A stretch of DNA of 64,000 nucleotides from Calothrix sp. PCC 7103 (GTDB lineage: Bacteria; Cyanobacteriota; Cyanobacteriia; Cyanobacteriales; Nostocaceae): assembly GCF_000331305.1 (NCBI RefSeq), contig NZ_KB217478.1, forward strand, positions 1,208,564-1,272,563, given 5' to 3'. The position numbers and the translations under genes are program-made. The notes below the pieces were generated by a model, which had not been told where the DNA came from, made no database searches, and saw nothing but the letters and a program-made list of their open reading frames with translations. Positions 1 through 7,516 of the stretch are shown here, piece by piece (the stretch's first letter is position 1; each line of letters opens with the position of its first letter).

Positions 1-163
1 TATCTGATGCTCAAAAGGATGGTTATAATCATCTGTCTAATTATCTATATTTTCGTCATTAGAATATCTCATCCACTTAACTTCTCTGTTAAATATCTTT
101 TTGCAAATATTTAATTTTATTTATTCTGAGTAAGCTAAAAAAATTATTGATAATATTATCCCT

Positions 164-388
164 TTATTGATAATCATCTCCTTCTCTAACGCCACCTTGA
201 CTGGGCTGCCCGTTTAAACCAAGCAACCAAGCAGAGTCTGTCTGGGTATAAATTAACCAAGAAATCGTTACCTGCGTCATAAACGTGCCTGACAGCGACA
301 GCGTTTGTCCACCAAAGAAGAGTCTAAAGTTACGCGATTGGAATGCAGGTAGATGTAAATAAATATTATTTTTTAGCCAGCCCTTCAA
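164..388 (-). pseudogene. Truncated MFS transporter, N-terminal fragment
   Basis: The 74-residue frame opens like the first part of an EntS-type major facilitator exporter: 'FRLFFGGQTLSLSGTFMTQV' and 'SWLIYTQTDSAWLLGL' match the family's first membrane helix and following loop. After 'WLLGL' the similarity stops and the tail is unrelated and hydrophilic. Family members are normally about 400 residues with 12 helices, so this is a remnant that cannot transport anything. No remaining part of the transporter lies to its left. It sits upstream of, and pointing away from, the precursor-peptide genes, so it might be a relic of an exporter for them; that is inference. Confidence 0.7.
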
Positions 389-676
389 TTGCAGATGCCT
401 CCCTAGTGGTATAATAACTGCCTTTTAGTATGCCCTATCTAACTCAGTAATGCTTCTGTTTGTTTACTTACTTCTGTCTCAAACTAAAGGATGACTCTTT
501 TCGATGGAGAAAATATAAGCTTTATTCCCAACGTTTGTGCGATGTACAGGAAGAAGCAAAATTCATAGTATGTAAACATGAAGCGAAAACAAACGCAGCA
601 AAGCAACCGAAATAATAAACGGTATGACTTCTGCGATATCTCAACCACACAATTATACTTTTACGGAGATAAGTAA
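389..676. other. Intergenic region upstream of precursor peptides
   Basis: No gene is visible. It should hold the promoter of the first double-glycine precursor; a Shine-Dalgarno-like 'ACGGAGATAAGTA' lies just before its ATG at 677. Confidence 0.4.
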
Positions 677-928
677 ATGAATAACGAAATTAACACCAAC
701 GCAGTTGAACTTTCTATCGATGAACTCGATACAGTTGCAGGTGGTTTGGCTATTAGCTTAGGTGACATCGGTGGGTTTACATCGGATGCTTCTAACAGCT
801 TTTCGCAAAAGAACTTAGGGGTTGCTCAACAAACCTTTGCTGGTCCCGGTGGTAGCTATACTGCTTCTGTTGTTCAGTTGCAAGATATCAAATCTGGTGC
901 TGGTCAAGCTATTGCTATCGGTTTCTAA
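677..928 (+). CDS. Double-glycine leader peptide (bacteriocin-like precursor) 1
   Basis: An 83-residue peptide with an acidic leader, 'VELSIDELDTVAGG', ending in Gly-Gly. This is the classic cleavage signal for peptidase-domain (C39) ABC exporters, and the ELS..EL..V.GG pattern is common in cyanobacterial bacteriocin-like precursors. The mature part (about 60 residues) is rich in Gly, Ser and Ala and ends 'GQAIAIGF'. It has no Cys, so no lanthionine or disulfide chemistry is suggested. It is almost identical to the next gene. No exporter or modification enzyme is recognisable nearby. The double-Gly class is well supported; the biological role is unknown. Confidence 0.8.
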   Translation: MNNEINTNAVELSIDELDTVAGGLAISLGDIGGFTSDASNSFSQKNLGVAQQTFAGPGGSYTASVVQLQDIKSGAGQAIAIGF

Positions 929-1021
929 ATATTACCGCAGGGTAGGCGCCGCTTACCCATTTATACAAAATCTTCATCCAAGTTCCAAATACATAATTAC
1001 ACAATTTCAGGAGTAAATATC

Positions 1022-1267
1022 ATGCAGAACGAAATTAATAACGCAATTGAACTTTCTATCGATGAACTCGATACAGTTGCAGGTGGTTTGGCTATTAGCT
1101 TAGGTGACATCGGTGGGTTTGCATCGGATGCTTCCAACAGCTTTTCGCAAAAGAACTTAGGGGTTGCTCAACAAACCTTTGCTGGTCCCGGTGGTAGCTA
1201 TACAGGTTCTGTAACTAGCTTGCAAGATATCTTTACTAACGCAGGTCAAGCTATTGCTGCTAAATAA
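1022..1267 (+). CDS. Double-glycine leader peptide (bacteriocin-like precursor) 2
   Basis: An 81-residue paralogue of the gene at 677. The leader 'IELSIDELDTVAGG' and the first ~45 mature residues are the same except Thr to Ala after 'GGF'. The C-terminal ~20 residues diverge and end 'NAGQAIAAK'. The DNA is also nearly identical over about 170 bp, pointing to a recent tandem duplication. An AGGAG ribosome-binding site lies about 8 bp before the ATG. The pair is probably co-transcribed and secreted by a C39-type ABC exporter encoded elsewhere. Confidence 0.8.
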   Translation: MQNEINNAIELSIDELDTVAGGLAISLGDIGGFASDASNSFSQKNLGVAQQTFAGPGGSYTGSVTSLQDIFTNAGQAIAAK

Positions 1268-1706
1268 TTAAAGTTACTCCTAGGACGGGCATCCTTGCCC
1301 GCTCCACAAGATAGCTCTACAAGATAAAAAAATGGTTTGTAAAGCAATAGTATAAATTGTAAAAAATTTTATTAAAGTTAACCTGATTTTGGCAGCGAAA
1401 TCAGGTAAAAATATTTTTTAAGTGATATAATAAATATAACAAGTTTCTAAGATATCATGAACAATCTCCTCAATACAAGCTCAGGTTTTTAACCTTGTCA
1501 CTAAAGCGGATATAGGGAAAGCTTACTATCCCAAATCTGCCTGACTTCATAAATATTAAATCAAATTGCATAACTCAATGAAAGTGAAGATATACGTTCG
1601 AGAAAAAACGTAATATTTTCTCAGAGTTTTGTGCAATTCCGAACACATTTTCGGTCTACCACCGGAATTCAAAGTGAATGCTGTAGTACTTTAATCATAC
1701 AAAATT
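1268..1706. other. Intergenic region with two hairpins
   Basis: Two terminator-like hairpins are visible. One is a GGGCA/TGCCC stem at about 1287-1300. The other is ACCTGATTT/AAATCAGGT at about 1381-1406, followed by an A/T-rich tract. No gene seen. Confidence 0.5.
1381..1420 (+). terminator. Candidate rho-independent terminator after precursor pair
   Basis: A 9-bp stem ACCTGATTT...AAATCAGGT with an 8-nt loop is followed by AAAAATATTTTTT. It could end the precursor-peptide transcript. Confidence 0.5.
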
Positions 1707-1955
1707 ATGAACACTATTACAATCCAATTCGCTGGTTTTTGCGCTCAATCTCCAAAATACACATTCAACTCGCGCGTGGCAATGAAAAGTAATTGCAAAC
1801 CAAGTAAGTGGGCTATCGGTCGAGTTACTGGATTACGGATTGATGATGATAATAATTGGAATTATACGATAGTTTTTGACTATCCGCAAGGTTATAGTGA
1901 CGAGTTCACCGAGGATGAATTAGCCGACGAAAACGAATTACTCTGCTTAAATTAA
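1707..1955 (+). CDS. Small hypothetical protein
   Basis: An 82-residue soluble protein whose C-terminal half is very acidic ('DEFTEDELADENELLCLN'). I do not recognise a domain. The pattern 'WAIGRVTGLRIDDDNNWNYT' looks like a small beta-barrel, and such short proteins are common in filamentous cyanobacteria. It stands alone, with long AT-rich spacers either side. No Shine-Dalgarno sequence is obvious before the ATG. Confidence 0.55.
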   Translation: MNTITIQFAGFCAQSPKYTFNSRVAMKSNCKPSKWAIGRVTGLRIDDDNNWNYTIVFDYPQGYSDEFTEDELADENELLCLN

Positions 1956-2240
1956 TCTTTTCCTTTTCTTTGTTTTCTTTGTGGTTCATGAAATGTGCCA
2001 CAAAGTACATAAAAGAAGGCGCCAAACCAAATAAATGTGTTTAAAATGACAGCGTATATTTTACTATAATAAATGTATAAAATAAGTCTTAAGTGTACTA
2101 GTAATTAGCTTGGCTTATGTTTAATATAGTAAGTATTGTTATTTAGTTTTAAACTAAATAGTAATTTTAATCGCCATTATATTTAGTCTTTGCATGGAAG
2201 CTTAATAGTCCCATGCAATTTTGCTTTTGAGTGTAATTAC

Positions 2241-3269
2241 TCAACTATTTAAAGGCGCCGATGGGAGAATAAAATTAAGGCTTTCAGGATACCATGTATA
2301 GTCCTTCATGTCGCTGGGCCAGGGAACTTCATCAACTTTAGCCACCTGTACAGTATTTTGGTAAATTTTATTATATAAAGCTGGAAAATCACCAATTTGA
2401 ATATTATTTTTAATAAAAGTTTGACGCAGCAATTGTGTTGTATACATCATATTATGAGCTTCAAAGCTACCTTCTGGAAATATCTGATCAAATATTAAAA
2501 ACTTTATATCATCTCGTTTTCGCTTAATTGCTCTTTGCGGTGTAATTCCAAATTTATTAGGTACAGTATCACCTTCGATGTACACCATAATATAACTCGG
2601 ACCTTTGACCCAATTTAAATAACCATTCCCAAAAGCAAAAATATTTATCAACTGACTAGCGCGCTTCTCCCAATTCTCCTCTAAAATTCGGCGCCTTTTA
2701 AAGTCAAATATACCAGCACGCGCATCAATATACTTCCTTTTTGCTACTCTTAAACCTCTTGCTAGTAAAATAGTACCATGACTATCACTGGAAAAGTTAA
2801 GAATAGTGTTGGAGGTAATGGCATAATTAGTTAAAATAGCTGTGTTGCCAATTACAGGGCTGCCAGATAAATTCAAACGGTCTAATCCTGCATTTATCCA
2901 ATCAAGGTATTTATTAATAAACCGAATAATTGGGTGTATCTTACGGTAAGAGGCGTTATTTAAATTTGCAATACCAGTAACGAGAGTCGAAGCATATCTA
3001 CGACTTCGCTTTGAAGACTCGCTTTCACGTTGCCCTAACCCAGAAATAAATATTGCATACAACTCGCGGTTATCCTTTTCCGGATAGTAAACTACTTGAC
3101 TCGTAATTACACCAAAAGGATTTCCTGATGCAATGACGGTGTTGAAGTCAAAAATTTGCTCAGTGTCAGGGTTTTGCAACTGCCCATCAAATTTTTTATC
3201 AGGAAATATTGCTTCTAGGGGCCAACGCCACCATCTTGATTCTACTTGTCCTGCTTTTGTTTCGCTCAT
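2241..3269 (-). CDS. Hypothetical protein, possibly alpha/beta-hydrolase-like
   Basis: A 342-residue protein without signal peptide or membrane helices. The segment 'YAIFISGLGQRE' followed later by 'FSSDSHGTILLARGL' resembles a degenerate alpha/beta-hydrolase layout, with SDSHG where GxSxG would stand. 'YIEGDTVPNKFG' could carry the later acidic residue. This fold guess rests on pattern only and no activity is claimed. It is a single gene with its own upstream region facing the small gene at 3310. Confidence 0.6.
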   Translation of the reverse strand: MSETKAGQVESRWWRWPLEAIFPDKKFDGQLQNPDTEQIFDFNTVIASGNPFGVITSQVVYYPEKDNRELYAIFISGLGQRESESSKRSRRYASTLVTGIANLNNASYRKIHPIIRFINKYLDWINAGLDRLNLSGSPVIGNTAILTNYAITSNTILNFSSDSHGTILLARGLRVAKRKYIDARAGIFDFKRRRILEENWEKRASQLINIFAFGNGYLNWVKGPSYIMVYIEGDTVPNKFGITPQRAIKRKRDDIKFLIFDQIFPEGSFEAHNMMYTTQLLRQTFIKNNIQIGDFPALYNKIYQNTVQVAKVDEVPWPSDMKDYTWYPESLNFILPSAPLNS

Positions 3270-3309
3270 ATATACTGTGGTTTGAAATTATACTATTTTT
3301 ATTGTAAGT

Positions 3310-3492
3310 ATGATTATACAAAATCCTTTATCAAAAAAGTATACCGTTTTAGCGTGCGAATCTAGAGACCAGGAAATTTTAGATGCCTTTCCGGAATTAA
3401 TGGCTCCTAAGTTGGTTACTTATATAACGATAACAAGCGCGCCCTGCATAAGTATAAAAGGTAGGCGCCTATATATAAATCAACCAGAGTAA
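3310..3492 (+). CDS. Small hypothetical protein
   Basis: A 60-residue frame 15 bp upstream of the next gene and in the same orientation, so perhaps the first gene of a two-gene unit. It contains a predicted strand-rich C-terminus ('YITITSAPCISIKGRRLYI'). No family recognised. The ribosome-binding site is weak (TTGTAAGT), so it could be spurious. Confidence 0.4.
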   Translation: MIIQNPLSKKYTVLACESRDQEILDAFPELMAPKLVTYITITSAPCISIKGRRLYINQPE

Positions 3493-3507
3493 CTAAAGGA
3501 ATTTATT

Positions 3508-3834
3508 ATGTCTGACTCAACTAATCCTTTAACACCAATTCAACCTGACAACGTTCCATCCCAAGATTTAACAAATTCTTTAACACCACAACAAATGCAA
3601 CCTAATAACGTTCAACCCAAATTCAACCTTAAAACTGCAATTATCAAAAACTGGAAGACTACAACTGTTGGTGTAGTTATTTCTTTCAGCGGTTTTGTCT
3701 CTTTTTCACCTCAAACCTTCGGTGGAAATGACGCACCTTTTGTACAGGTATGTAAGTATGTAACCTCTGGAGGTCTTGCAGCATTAGGTATTAGCTCGAA
3801 AGATTATAACGTCTCAGGTGGTAATGGTAGTTAA
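3508..3834 (+). CDS. Small membrane protein, holin-like layout
   Basis: A 108-residue protein: a Pro/Gln/Asn-rich N-terminus, then 'IIKNWKTTTVGVVISFSGF', one hydrophobic segment, and a second weak one ending 'GLAALGISSKDYNVSGG'. The KNWKTT...GLAALG.SKD.NV.G layout is what small phage holin-like or prophage-derived proteins show. No phage genes are nearby, so it may be a domesticated remnant. An AAAGGAA ribosome-binding site precedes the ATG. Confidence 0.55.
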   Translation: MSDSTNPLTPIQPDNVPSQDLTNSLTPQQMQPNNVQPKFNLKTAIIKNWKTTTVGVVISFSGFVSFSPQTFGGNDAPFVQVCKYVTSGGLAALGISSKDYNVSGGNGS

Positions 3835-3934
3835 ATTGAAATACTTTTGTATCAATGGGTTTTTCGATTCCAATGTGGCAGCATGGATACGAAAATGTGC
3901 AAAAATTGAAGAATTAGTTTCGATTTGAATTAAA

Positions 3935-4594
3935 ATGGCAACTTATTTAGTCACAGGCGCCAATCGAGGTATAGGTTTAGAGTACTGCCGTCAGTTAAAA
4001 GAACGAGGAAATACTGTAATTGCCGTTTGTCGTTCTGCTTGTGATGAGTTAAAAAATCTGGGTGTACAAATAGAGTCTAATATAGATATTACGAACGATG
4101 CATCGGTAAATGATTTAGTTAATAAGTTACAGGGTTTGCATCTCGATGTTTTGATTAATAATGCTGGTATTATCGAACGAGTTAGTCTTGATAATCTAGA
4201 CTTTGAAAGCATTCGGCGCCAGTTTGAAATAAATGCTTTAGGAACTCTCAGAGTTACAGGCGCCTTGCTTCCGAATTTAAAAAATGGCTCTAAAATAATT
4301 ATAATGACTAGTCGTATGGGTTCCATTGAAGATAATACTTCGGGAGGCTCATACGGTTATCGCATGTCGAAAGTAGCTGTCTCAATGGCAGGAAAGTCTT
4401 TATCGCATGATTTAAAACCAAAAGGTATTGCCGTTGCTATTCTGCACCCTGGACTAGTACAGACTCGCATGACTGGTTTCAGTGGTATTACTACATCTGA
4501 GTCAGTTCAAGGACTGATCAAACGAATTGATGAATTAAACCTAGATAATACAGGCACGTTCTGGCATAGTAACGGTGAAATATTACCTTGGTAA
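3935..4594 (+). CDS. Short-chain dehydrogenase/reductase
   Basis: A 219-residue SDR oxidoreductase using NAD(P)H. The dinucleotide-binding motif TGANRGIG is at residues 7-14, NNAG near residue 75, and the catalytic Tyr-x3-Lys in 'YGYRMSKVAVS' near residue 140. Length is typical of classical SDRs (about 220-250). The substrate cannot be told. The preceding region lacks a strong ribosome-binding site. A GGCGCC palindrome lies inside the first motif codons. Confidence 0.85.
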   Translation: MATYLVTGANRGIGLEYCRQLKERGNTVIAVCRSACDELKNLGVQIESNIDITNDASVNDLVNKLQGLHLDVLINNAGIIERVSLDNLDFESIRRQFEINALGTLRVTGALLPNLKNGSKIIIMTSRMGSIEDNTSGGSYGYRMSKVAVSMAGKSLSHDLKPKGIAVAILHPGLVQTRMTGFSGITTSESVQGLIKRIDELNLDNTGTFWHSNGEILPW

Positions 4595-5127
4595 TCAATA
4601 TATAAATATGAAATAAATATGAAATAAATATGAAAAAGCCGCAAAAACAATGCTTCGCGGCTTTCGGTGTGGTGTGAGGAGTTTAACTATCTATTATCAT
4701 AAAGCTTACTCTGGGGGACGACATACCTGGTAACAGTTTTGGTAACAAGAAACCTGGTTCCTAATAGAAACGCGACATATCGTGTCTACGACATACCGCG
4801 TCTCTAAAACTTTTTCTTCTTATCCTTCACATCTTCATGGTTGAAAATATTTTTCTACCACGAAGGCACAAATTACACGGAAGAAATCGAACTATTAAGT
4901 TCATTCGGTCAACGAAATTCACCTTAATGGTGAGTGTGTGTACCCTAAAAGTAAAAACCGTGGCTTTTGGGAGGGGTCCACGGCTTTTGGGGTAATGTGA
5001 GAAGCATAACTGAGATTCATAATAAGCTTATAAATTAGAGCCGTGGCGCCGGTAACAGTTTTGGTAACAGAGACTCAAAAACACCTCCAAGGTGTATAAA
5101 GTTTTCCTTTACAATAGTTTACATGAG
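4595..5127. repeat. Intergenic region with a duplicated degenerate block
   Basis: Two related blocks of about 100 bp (roughly 4653-4750 and 4974-5073) each contain a CGGCTTT hairpin arm, a GTGAG/AACT segment, AAGCTTA and the exact 19-mer GGTAACAGTTTTGGTAACA (4729-4747 and 5052-5070). A GCCGC/GCGGC hairpin at about 4633-4663 could terminate the SDR gene. No gene seen. Confidence 0.6.
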
Positions 5128-6114
5128 CTAAAGTAAGGCGCCACCACAACTCGAACCACTTCCAGCAGTACACCCATAACAGTAAGCAGCGGTTTGAACT
5201 TCATTTATTACGTCTAAGTTGCCACTCTCAAGTAACTTGACAACCGTCAAAGCTTCTCCATCCTTGGTTTTTGCGGGCAGATTCATCATTTGATTAAAGT
5301 CGCAATCGTAAATATTACCCTTATAATCAATAGATATTTCGTCACGACACATCAAGTTTCCTACTGTATCTGAGTTATAGTGCGATTCCAAAAAATCTAA
5401 GTAGGGAGCGTATAATTTCTTACGCTCTAAATGTAGCTTTGTTCTCCCTACTGGTAAGTTTGTGATTGTGAATAAATTATTGAAGTCAATATTAAAATTG
5501 TTTTTCAAAAAACGTTTGTAATCACTTTCGAGACTTTCTTGGTTAGGCACCAGAGAAAATTTTTCGGTAGTCGGTAGCAAGGGGTTGTACACTAAATCTA
5601 AAATTAAATCAGGCGCCGTACCGTAACCAAGTCTGTTTAACCATTGCAAAGCTTGAATAGAAGCGTCAAAAACACCGTTTCCCCGCATTTTGTCTACGTT
5701 GTCTGCCATGTAACAGGGTAGTGAAGCTACAACTCTGACTTTGTTGTGAACAAAGTATTGGGGAAGGTAGTCAAAACCAGGTTCAAAATAAATAGTCAAA
5801 TTTGACCTGACTATAACAGACTTATCGTTTTTTCTAGCTGCCTCAACAAGTTTCTGAAATCCATAATTCATCTCCGGCGCCCCACCAGTCAAGTCAACAA
5901 TTTTGATTTGTGGGAATTTTTGGATTAATTCTACTAAATACTGGCAAATTTCGGGTGATAACTCCTCTGTACGCTTCGGTCCAGCATCAACATGACAATG
6001 CGAACAAGCTAAATTACAGCGTTTACCCAAATTAATTTGCAAAACTCTGATTTGCTGTTTTGTTAGGGGTGATTTTAGTTTTTCCAAAAAAGGGGTGATT
6101 TTTGAAGTAATCAT
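5128..6114 (-). CDS. arsS: Arsenosugar biosynthesis radical SAM protein ArsS
   Basis: A 328-residue radical SAM enzyme. The cluster motif C33-x3-C37-x2-C40 lies in 'NLGKRCNLACSHCHVDAGPK', followed by 'VDLTGGAPEMN', typical of the ArsS family. The C-terminal Cys-rich segment 'CYGCTAGSGSSCGGA' is the family's second Fe-S binding tail. ArsS is thought to join an adenosyl-derived group to methylated arsenic on the way to arsenosugars, acting after ArsM. The arsM gene lies 3.5 kb away on the same strand beyond modABC. No transport or resistance genes (arsB, arsC) are visible here. Confidence 0.88.
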   Translation of the reverse strand: MITSKITPFLEKLKSPLTKQQIRVLQINLGKRCNLACSHCHVDAGPKRTEELSPEICQYLVELIQKFPQIKIVDLTGGAPEMNYGFQKLVEAARKNDKSVIVRSNLTIYFEPGFDYLPQYFVHNKVRVVASLPCYMADNVDKMRGNGVFDASIQALQWLNRLGYGTAPDLILDLVYNPLLPTTEKFSLVPNQESLESDYKRFLKNNFNIDFNNLFTITNLPVGRTKLHLERKKLYAPYLDFLESHYNSDTVGNLMCRDEISIDYKGNIYDCDFNQMMNLPAKTKDGEALTVVKLLESGNLDVINEVQTAAYCYGCTAGSGSSCGGALL

Positions 6115-6534
6115 TTTCTTTCAACCTAAATCATAAAATGTAGAGATGTGTAAACCGGAAATTTTCCCGTAGAGATATATAACGTCTCTATATTAATCAT
6201 ATTAATAGGGAGACGTGACATGTCATATCCATACATTATTTAAATGGTAAAATTATCTAGAATCGGAAAGTACTTCTAATCAACCCTGTATAAATTGTGT
6301 CGGCTAGTGGCATCCACAAGAAATTTTTCAGAATACTCGACATTTCACTCACACCTATTACTATGGTTACACCAACTTGATTGGTATTTATTTTACTACC
6401 AATTTAGTTGGGTACTGTAACATAAGTAACTTTATTTTTTAGCCATTACTGGCAAAATTTTACCAATGTTATTGGTAAGTTGGTTAAATGTTGGTAAGAT
6501 ACTACCAAGGCTTAATTCAATAGAAAAATTACTC
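6115..6534. promoter_or_regulatory. modA upstream region with repeated ACCAA-N5-TTGGT palindromes
   Basis: Three 15-bp inverted repeats of the form ACCAA-N5-TTGGT occur at 6372-6386, 6399-6413 (last base G) and 6462-6476. A reversed-order copy, TTGGTA...TACCAA, lies at about 6491-6508. They cluster within 160 bp upstream of the modA start, so they look like operators for an oxyanion-responsive or other dimeric regulator. The regulator is unknown. A GTAGAGAC-type interspersed repeat sits at about 6169-6190. Confidence 0.6.
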
Positions 6535-7347
6535 ATGAGCGAGTTTTCCATAAACAGAAGACGTTTTTTTGCCTTTGTTGGGGCGGCAATGGTCAGCTTG
6601 CTGCTTACAATTAGCTTGTCATTAATGGCGCCGTCTACCGTAGTCGCACAGTCTAATGCCACTTTACTAGTTTCTGCCGCCGCTTCTCTAAAAGAAGTTT
6701 TGGAGGAAATCAAAACTAATTACCAACAGAGCAGACCTGGTGTAACCATAAATTATAATTTTGGGGCTTCTGGTGCTTTGCTGCAACAAATTCAACAAGG
6801 CGCCCCAGCAGATATATTTATTTCTGCGGCAAAAAAGCAAGTAGATACATTAGAGCAAGCGGGACAACTAGTTGCGGGTACTCGTAGTAACCTGGCTAGA
6901 AATCGTCTGGTGTTAATTGTGCCAAGAAATGTAACAGGTGTTACCAGCTTTTTTAATCTGACAAGAGATAATATTAGAAAGATTGCAATAGGTGAACCTA
7001 GAAGCGTACCTGCGGGACAATACGCCGAACAAGTTCTGAAACAGCTAAAAATCTACGATAAAATTAGACCTAAATTTGTCTTCGCCAATAATGTGCGGCA
7101 AGTTTTAGCAGCTGTAGAATCAGGAAATGCGGATGCAGGTTTGGTTTATCGAACTGATGCAGCAATTTCTGACAAAGTTAAAACTGTCGTTGCGGCTTCA
7201 GAGACATATCATGCGCCAATTATATACCCAATGGCAGTGCTGAAGCGGAGTAAAAATCAAAAAGCAGCTAGGGAATTTTTACAGTATTTATCAGGAGAAC
7301 AATCTAAAGCTGTATTAAAAAAATATGGCTTTCTCTTGCCTGGATAA
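6535..7347 (+). CDS. modA: Molybdate ABC transporter substrate-binding protein ModA
   Basis: The start at 6535 is preferred over an upstream in-frame ATG because it puts the signal peptide first: 'NRRRFFAFVGAAMVSLLLTI' ending near 'VVAQS'. The protein is then 270 residues, normal for ModA. Family motifs include 'LLVSAAASLKEVLEEI', 'FNFGASGALLQQIQQGAPAD'-like text and 'DAGLVYRTDA'. It binds molybdate or tungstate in the periplasm and delivers it to ModB. It is followed by modBC after a 170-bp spacer. The molybdenum would serve nitrate reductase and nitrogenase. Confidence 0.92.
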   Translation: MSEFSINRRRFFAFVGAAMVSLLLTISLSLMAPSTVVAQSNATLLVSAAASLKEVLEEIKTNYQQSRPGVTINYNFGASGALLQQIQQGAPADIFISAAKKQVDTLEQAGQLVAGTRSNLARNRLVLIVPRNVTGVTSFFNLTRDNIRKIAIGEPRSVPAGQYAEQVLKQLKIYDKIRPKFVFANNVRQVLAAVESGNADAGLVYRTDAAISDKVKTVVAASETYHAPIIYPMAVLKRSKNQKAAREFLQYLSGEQSKAVLKKYGFLLPG

Positions 7348-7398
7348 AGGAATTGTCATAATTCCAAAACATTGTTTATTTTAATAATTCCAGACCAT

Positions 7399-7474
7399 GT
7401 AGAGACGTGATTAGTCCCTACCCTTCGGCATATCCTTCGGATAACGGGAAAACCTCCGGTTTACACGTCTCTAC
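7399..7474. repeat. Interspersed inverted repeat (GTAGAGACGT...ACGTCTCTAC)
   Basis: GTAGAGACGTG and CACGTCTCTAC arms flank about 50 bp between modA and modBC. It belongs to a family of short palindromic repeats also found at about 6169, 8198, 13672, 45734 and 53551. Confidence 0.65.
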
Positions 7475-7516
7475 AAAACCAAAAGATTAATAATTATATA
7501 ATTCAAAATTCTAAAA

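Noticed and set aside
822-1016. A 64-codon frame overlapping the first precursor peptide
   Set aside because: It is an out-of-frame shadow of the double-glycine gene and its downstream spacer.
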